Assembly (NCBI GenBank): GCA_012728775.1
Contig: JAAYEN010000142.1
Coordinates: forward strand, 1-9,606
Direction of reading: 5' to 3'
Origin: Tissierellia bacterium
GTDB lineage: Bacteria > Bacillota_A > Clostridia > Tissierellales > Peptoniphilaceae
Length of the DNA: 9,606 nt
Shown piece by piece: positions 5,477-9,606 of this stretch; the first letter of the stretch is position 1; each line of letters starts with the position of its first letter. Made by a program: the position numbers and the translations under genes. The notes beneath the pieces are model-generated. The model was not told the DNA's origin. It did not search any database and saw only the letters and a list, made by a program, of their open reading frames with translations.

Positions 5477-5492
5477 TTGGGGCGAGTTTTTT
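5468..5492 (+). terminator. Intrinsic terminator of the T-box leader
   Basis: CTCGTCC (5468-5474) pairs with GGGCGAG (5480-5486), with one G-T pair and a 5-base loop, then TTTTTT at 5487-5492. It is GC-rich compared with its surroundings and ends 16 bases before the aspartate kinase ATG. It forms when no uncharged tRNA stabilises the antiterminator. Confidence 0.92.
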
Positions 5493-5508
5493 ATTTTAGG
5501 GGGAGATT

Positions 5509-6837
5509 ATGAATAATACAATAATTGCAAAATTTGGAGGCTCATCACTTTCTAACGGAGAACAATTTAAAAAGGTTAAAGATATCGTTTTAAGTAACCC
5601 AGATATCAAAGTGGTTGTGCCTTCTGCACCAGGTAAAAATGAAGATGAAAAGCATAAAGTAACAGACTTATTGTTGATGTGCCATCAACTGGGCTCCCAC
5701 AAATTAAATTTTGAGGAAGTATTTAACATAGTCAGAAGACGTTATCTTGATATAAAAAATGAGTTAGACTTGGATCTAGATATTGAAAAAGAAATGGACT
5801 TAATAGACGAAGAGTTCAAAAAAGGTAGAGATCAATCCTATTTTGCAAGTAGGGGAGAATACTTAAATGGCAAACTTCTGGCAGATTATTTAGGGTTTAA
5901 ATTCCTAGATGCCCAAGAAGTTATTAGAATTACCAATGGAAAGCCAGATATGGAAAAAAGTATGGAATTAATTGCTGAAAAAATTGGTCCAGAGGATTAT
6001 GTGGTGGTTCCAGGTTTTTATGGTTTAAATGAAAAAGGAAAAATTGAAACCTTCTCTAGAGGTGGCTCAGATATTTCAGGTTCCATTTTGGCAGCGGGAA
6101 TGAATGCAGAGAAATATGAAAATTGGACAGACGTATCTGGATTTTATATAGCTGATCCTAAAATTGTTGGAGCAGGATTGCCAATGGCAACTGTAACATA
6201 TAAAGAATTGAGAGAACTTTCCTACATGGGTGCTCCAGTTCTTCACGAAGAAGCGATTTTCCCAATAAAAGACCTGGGAATTCCTATACAAATTTTAAAT
6301 ACAAATAGTCCTGAAGATCCAGGTACTATGATTTTACCAGATGAAACTGCTGAAGATTCTAAAAGTGTCATAACTGGAATAGCAGGCAAAAAGGATTTTA
6401 CAGTTATTCGAGTAGAAAAAGTTTATATGTCCGAAGACTTGTCTTTTTATAGAAGGATGATGAGCATATTTGAGTCCAATGAAATAAATGTAGAACATAT
6501 GCCTACTAGTATAGATACAGTTTCATTCGTTGTCCCAACAGTTCAAATTGAGGGAAAAGAAAGCAAAATTACTGGTGAGATTTCAATTTATTGTGACCCT
6601 GATGACATAGTAGTTACCAAAGGCATGGCAATTATAGCCGTAGTTGGAAGGGGAATGGTAAGTGCTAAGGGAACCAGTGCCCTTTTGTTTAGTGCCCTTG
6701 CAGAAGAAGGAGTAAACATCCGAATGATTAGCCAAGGTAGTGGTGAGATGAATATAATCATAGGTGTTGAAAATGAAGATTTTGAAAAAGCAATTAAAGG
6801 CATATATAAAAAATTTCAAAAGGAAAATAAAATATAA
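5509..6837 (+). CDS. Aspartate kinase (monofunctional, with C-terminal ACT region)
   Basis: A 442-residue cytoplasmic enzyme that phosphorylates L-aspartate with ATP, the first step towards threonine, lysine and methionine. The amino-acid kinase domain shows KFGGSS (8-13), SAPGK (39-43), RGEYLNGKLLADYLG (115-129), the nucleotide-site motif FSRGGSDISG (182-191) and WTDVSGFYIADPKIV (206-220). The C-terminal third (about 297-440) has two ACT-like units, marked by NEINVEHMPTSIDTVSF (324-340) and EGVNIRMISQGSGEMNIIIGV (400-420). These usually bind an amino-acid inhibitor, so feedback by threonine or lysine is likely but not readable here. Length is normal for the class, near B. subtilis YclM (ThrD). 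It is first in the T-box-controlled operon, with GGGGGAG (5499-5505) just before the ATG. It is probably the threonine-dedicated isozyme. Confidence 0.95.
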   Translation: MNNTIIAKFGGSSLSNGEQFKKVKDIVLSNPDIKVVVPSAPGKNEDEKHKVTDLLLMCHQLGSHKLNFEEVFNIVRRRYLDIKNELDLDLDIEKEMDLIDEEFKKGRDQSYFASRGEYLNGKLLADYLGFKFLDAQEVIRITNGKPDMEKSMELIAEKIGPEDYVVVPGFYGLNEKGKIETFSRGGSDISGSILAAGMNAEKYENWTDVSGFYIADPKIVGAGLPMATVTYKELRELSYMGAPVLHEEAIFPIKDLGIPIQILNTNSPEDPGTMILPDETAEDSKSVITGIAGKKDFTVIRVEKVYMSEDLSFYRRMMSIFESNEINVEHMPTSIDTVSFVVPTVQIEGKESKITGEISIYCDPDDIVVTKGMAIIAVVGRGMVSAKGTSALLFSALAEEGVNIRMISQGSGEMNIIIGVENEDFEKAIKGIYKKFQKENKI

Positions 6838-6845
6838 AATTCATT

Positions 6846-6853
6846 GGAGGGGG
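6846..6853 (+). promoter_or_regulatory. Ribosome binding site that sets the homoserine dehydrogenase start
   Basis: GGAGGGGG at 6846-6853 lies five bases before the ATG at 6859. An in-frame TTG at 6844 overlaps this site and would place the ribosome binding sequence inside the coding region, so it is rejected as a start. Confidence 0.8.
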
Positions 6854-6858
6854 AAATA

Positions 6859-7809
6859 ATGATAAATTTAGGATTATTAGGTTGCGGAACTGTAGGAAAC
6901 GGAGTAGTAGAAATACTAAATGAACGAAAAGAATTTCTAGAAAAACACCTTGGGGAATCTATTGCAATTAAAAAAATTCTAGTTAGAAATTTAGAAAATT
7001 ATAAGGATAGAGAAGATTTTAACATTTTTACTGATGATATTTACGAAATTATCGATGATGAAGAAATCGAAACTATTATCGAAGTAACTGGAAATATTGA
7101 TCAAATTTTCCCTGCAATTTTAAAAGCAATGGAAAATCAAAAAAATATAGTTACTGCTAACAAAGCAATGATTTCTAGACATATGGAACAATTAATAGAG
7201 TATGCAGATTATCACGATGTAAAATTCTATTACGATGCAGCAGTAGCAGGAGCAGTACCAATAATTGAGTCAATAAAAAATATTGCAAACTTAAATGAAA
7301 TTAAGTCCATCCAAGGAGTATTAAATGGAACATGTAATTTTATTTTATCCAGCATGGAAGAAGGAAAGGACTATCAATCTGCCCTTCAAGAAGCTCAAGA
7401 TATAGGATTTGCTGAAGCTGATCCCACTGATGACGTAGAAGGCTATGATACAATGAGAAAACTTCGAATACTGTCCACATTGGCATTTAAAGAAAAAGTT
7501 TCTGAAGAAGATATTAGTCTAAAAGGAATTACAGAAATATCTATAGATGATATAAAAACATTAAATGAACAGGGAGAAAGATATAAATTAGTAGCAAGTG
7601 CGTATAGAGAAAAGGGAAAAGTAATTGCAAAAGTTGAACCAACAATAGTAAAAAAAGATTCAGTAATTGGTGGATTAGTAAATGGGCAGAATGCAATTAT
7701 TGTGGAAGGTGACAATTGTGGAGAATTGGCATTTAAAGGTCCAGGAGCTGGTGGAAGACCGACAGGATTTGCCATACTAACAGATGTGCTAAATATCTAT
7801 AAAGATTAA
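6859..7809 (+). CDS. hom: Homoserine dehydrogenase, short form without ACT domain
   Basis: A 316-residue NAD(P)-dependent enzyme that reduces aspartate semialdehyde to homoserine. The N-terminal Rossmann motif GLLGCGTVGNG (5-15) is followed by TANKAMI (99-105), DAAVAGAVPIIESI (126-139), GVLNGTCNFIL (153-163) and EADPTDDVEGYDTMRKLRIL (186-205). D197 and K201 correspond to the catalytic Asp/Lys pair of the family. The protein ends at GPGAGGRPTGFAILTDVL, the end of the catalytic domain. The usual bacterial form continues for about 80-100 residues as an ACT domain, which is absent here, as in some archaeal and short bacterial enzymes. The reading frame closes cleanly with the next gene 10 bases on, so this is a natural short form, not a frameshift. 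It begins 21 bases after aspartate kinase. Confidence 0.95.
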   Translation: MINLGLLGCGTVGNGVVEILNERKEFLEKHLGESIAIKKILVRNLENYKDREDFNIFTDDIYEIIDDEEIETIIEVTGNIDQIFPAILKAMENQKNIVTANKAMISRHMEQLIEYADYHDVKFYYDAAVAGAVPIIESIKNIANLNEIKSIQGVLNGTCNFILSSMEEGKDYQSALQEAQDIGFAEADPTDDVEGYDTMRKLRILSTLAFKEKVSEEDISLKGITEISIDDIKTLNEQGERYKLVASAYREKGKVIAKVEPTIVKKDSVIGGLVNGQNAIIVEGDNCGELAFKGPGAGGRPTGFAILTDVLNIYKD

Positions 7810-7819
7810 GAGGGAGAAA

Positions 7820-9277
7820 ATGAGATATACTTCTACAAGAAATAACAATGTAAATATTTCTGGAACTCTAGGAATAGTAAAGGGGATTTCTGAGGATGGA
7901 GGATTATTCCTTCCCCAAGAATTTCCTAAAATTGATATTAACGACTTTAAGAATTTAAGCTATCAAGAAATAGCTAAAAAAGTTCTAGGTTTGTATTTTC
8001 CTGAGATTCCAAATGAGGATTTAGAAAAAATTGTCAATAACTATAATATCAAATTTGAAAACCCAGAAGAAATTACACCTATAAAGACCTTTGATAATAT
8101 TTCATTTTTAGAATTGTTTCATGGTCCTACCAGTTCATTCAAAGACATGGCTCTAACCCTACTACCTGGTCTTATGAGAATAGCTTATGATATAAATGAC
8201 ATAACAGATAGATTACTAATATTAACCGCTACCTCAGGGGATACAGGAAGTGCAGCACTAGAAGGTTTTAAAAACCAAGATAGAACAGAGATTGCAGTAT
8301 TTTATCCTGACGGAGGCGTATCCGACATTCAAAAACTTCAAATGGAATTATCAGATGGAGGTAATGCTTCAGTTTTATCTATATCCGGGAACTTTGATGA
8401 TGCCCAGAGGTCTGTTAAAGAAGCATTTGCTGATGAAGAAATAAAAGAGATTTGCATAATAAATAAAAAAAACTTAGGATCAGCAAATTCCATAAATATC
8501 GCTAGATTAATATCTCAAATACCATATTATATTTACTCCTATGTAACTTTATTGAAAAGAGGAATTATTCAAGAAGATGAAAAAATAGATATAGTTGTCC
8601 CAACAGGGAATTTTGGGGATATATTAGCAGGATTATACGCAAAGTTTATGGGAGTTCCTATAGAAAATGCAATATGTGCATCTAATTCCAATGATGTTTT
8701 AACAGAATTTTTTAATACTGGAGTTTACAATGCCAATAGAGATTTTCTGAAAACTCTTACGCCGTCTATGGATATATTAATTTCTAGTAATTTAGAGAGA
8801 TTTTTATACACAATTTCAAAAAATAATTCAGATGAAATAGACTTGATTTACAAAGAATTAAAAGAAAAAGGAAGTTTTAAATTTTCCAAGGATTTGCCGA
8901 ACTATATTAAAGGAATTTCTGTAGATGACACTAGGACAAAGGAAGCTATAAAAGAAGTATTTGAAAAACATGGATATTTAATTGACCCACATACGGCAGT
9001 AGCTTATGAAGGTGTAAGTTTAGCAAAAAATCATGCCCTAGTAGTAAGTACTGCAAGTCCATACAAATTTCCTAATGCAATTTTAGAAGCATTTGGTATT
9101 GAAATTGAAGGAAATTTGGAAGATAAAATAAACAAGGTGTACGCATATACAAATTCTAAAACTCCTTTAGCAATTAAAAATATGTTGACAAAAGAAATAA
9201 AAACAAAAGAACCGTTAGAAATTGGAGAAATTAAGGATAAAGTTATTGAAATTTTGGAGAGAGAAAATGAAGATTAG
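7820..9277 (+). CDS. thrC: Threonine synthase (long form)
   Basis: A 485-residue pyridoxal-phosphate enzyme that converts O-phosphohomoserine to threonine, the last step of the pathway. The N-terminus MRYTSTRNN..VNISGTLGIVKGISEDGGLFLP (1-32) is the long-form (E. coli/yeast-like) threonine synthase domain. The PLP lysine is K108 in HGPTSSFKDMAL (101-112). Phosphate- and PLP-binding loops are TATSGDTGSAA (136-146) and PTGNFGD (261-267). Other family marks are NSINIARLISQIPYY (223-237), DPHTAVAYEG (389-398) and STASPYKFP (410-418). Length fits the 430-500-residue class. The ATG at 7820 follows a GAGGGAG site and lies 10 bases after hom. The 3' end overlaps the homoserine kinase gene by 11 bases, indicating translational coupling. 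Confidence 0.97.
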   Translation: MRYTSTRNNNVNISGTLGIVKGISEDGGLFLPQEFPKIDINDFKNLSYQEIAKKVLGLYFPEIPNEDLEKIVNNYNIKFENPEEITPIKTFDNISFLELFHGPTSSFKDMALTLLPGLMRIAYDINDITDRLLILTATSGDTGSAALEGFKNQDRTEIAVFYPDGGVSDIQKLQMELSDGGNASVLSISGNFDDAQRSVKEAFADEEIKEICIINKKNLGSANSINIARLISQIPYYIYSYVTLLKRGIIQEDEKIDIVVPTGNFGDILAGLYAKFMGVPIENAICASNSNDVLTEFFNTGVYNANRDFLKTLTPSMDILISSNLERFLYTISKNNSDEIDLIYKELKEKGSFKFSKDLPNYIKGISVDDTRTKEAIKEVFEKHGYLIDPHTAVAYEGVSLAKNHALVVSTASPYKFPNAILEAFGIEIEGNLEDKINKVYAYTNSKTPLAIKNMLTKEIKTKEPLEIGEIKDKVIEILERENED

Positions 9278-9606
9278 AGTACCTGCAACTACAGCAAATA
9301 TTGGTCCGGGATTTGACACGATGGGAATAGCTTTAAATTTATATAATTATTTTGAATTAGGAGAAAAGTCAGAAGAGGAAACTTTAGCAGATATAGCTTT
9401 TCAAAAATATTTTGAGTATATTGGAAAAGATGTTCCAAATTATTCTGTGAAAATATCAGATGCTCAAATACCCATAGCCAGAGGTTTGGGTTCTTCTGCT
9501 AGTCTTATCGTAGGAGGAATTGCCCTTGCTAATAATCTAAATGGAAATTATTTATCTGATATTGAACTCTTAGAAATTGCTATAGAAGTAGAAGGGCACC
9601 CAGATA
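9267..9606 (+). CDS. thrB: Homoserine kinase, N-terminal part (gene runs off the window)
   Basis: The first 113 residues of a GHMP-family kinase that phosphorylates homoserine to O-phosphohomoserine, the substrate of the threonine synthase encoded just upstream. Seen: VPATTANIGPGFDTMGIAL (5-23), the N-terminal homoserine-kinase signature, then the ATP-binding GHMP loop IARGLGSSASLIVGGIALAN (70-89), and EGHPD (109-113) where the window ends. The stretch between these motifs is compact compared with many homologues. The ATG at 9267 lies inside the thrC coding region, preceded by GGAG (9256-9259) seven bases upstream, and overlaps it by 11 bases. The C-terminal substrate-binding half is outside the window, so completeness cannot be judged. 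Confidence 0.95.
   Translation, partial: MKIRVPATTANIGPGFDTMGIALNLYNYFELGEKSEEETLADIAFQKYFEYIGKDVPNYSVKISDAQIPIARGLGSSASLIVGGIALANNLNGNYLSDIELLEIAIEVEGHPD

Larger units (their letters stand above)
5283..5492 (+). ncRNA. T-box riboswitch (tRNA-Thr sensing leader) of the threonine operon
   Basis: A full-length T-box leader that reads uncharged tRNA and lets transcription continue into the operon. Stem I: GCTT and AGAGG (5283-5286, 5290-5294) pair with CCTCT and AAGC (5374-5382). AGTA (5298-5301) lies on the 5' side of the specifier loop. AGAT/ATCT (5304-5307 with 5359-5362) continues the helix, and the distal arm GGAAAT/ATTTCC (5324-5329 with 5344-5349) encloses CACCGGCTGAAAG, typical of T-box Stem I tips. 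A second hairpin CACTATC/GATAGTG (5384-5390 with 5403-5409) resembles Stem III. The conserved T-box sequence is at 5444-5459, and the terminator follows. The specifier ACC and the threonine-synthesis genes downstream agree on tRNA-Thr. Confidence 0.93.

Noticed and set aside
6076..6819. Several minus-strand open frames across aspartate kinase
   Set aside because: They are shadows of a well-conserved plus-strand gene and show low-complexity, non-family sequence.
6844..6858. TTG start adding 5 residues to homoserine dehydrogenase
   Set aside because: Those codons are the ribosome binding site itself (GGAGGGGG), and the ATG at 6859 begins the conserved Rossmann strand.

Overview
The window is low-GC, AT-rich DNA. 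It has AGGAGG-type ribosome binding sites, frequent AGA arginine codons, tightly packed operons and a tRNA-sensing T-box leader. Together these point to a Bacillota chromosome, most likely a clostridial or Tissierella-like anaerobe; the genus cannot be fixed by eye. Nothing looks like a phage, an insertion sequence or a CRISPR array.

Left part (1-1502, + strand): the 3' end of an aldehyde dehydrogenase gene is followed at once by a GyrI-like small-molecule-binding protein and an AlkD-like DNA alkylation-repair glycosylase, in one tight operon. GyrI-like hydrolases and AlkD-type glycosylases are the two self-resistance enzymes known for the yatakemycin/CC-1065 class of DNA-alkylating cyclopropanoids. 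This makes the pair the most intriguing functional hypothesis here: a compact module against alkylating agents.

Middle part (1603-5063): an oxidative-stress neighbourhood. It holds two single-cysteine peroxiredoxins of different subfamilies (Prx6-like and AhpE/BCP-like) on either side of a short-chain dehydrogenase/reductase, then a small PsiE-like four-helix membrane protein. A manganese-type superoxide dismutase lies on the opposite strand. Each unit is separated by a rho-independent terminator, and the PsiE and sodA genes converge on one bidirectional terminator. The sodA promoter overlaps a 7-1-7 dyad resembling a Fur-family box, and the SDR promoter has a 9-3-9 dyad between its -35 and -10 elements.

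Right part (5246-9606, + strand): a complete threonine T-box riboswitch, with promoter, Stem I, ACC specifier, Stem III-like hairpin, antiterminator and terminator. It controls an operon for aspartate kinase, an ACT-less homoserine dehydrogenase, threonine synthase and homoserine kinase (cut by the window end). These enzymes lead from aspartate to threonine, apart from aspartate-semialdehyde dehydrogenase, which is not in the window. The leader should sense uncharged tRNA-Thr and switch the operon on when threonine is short.
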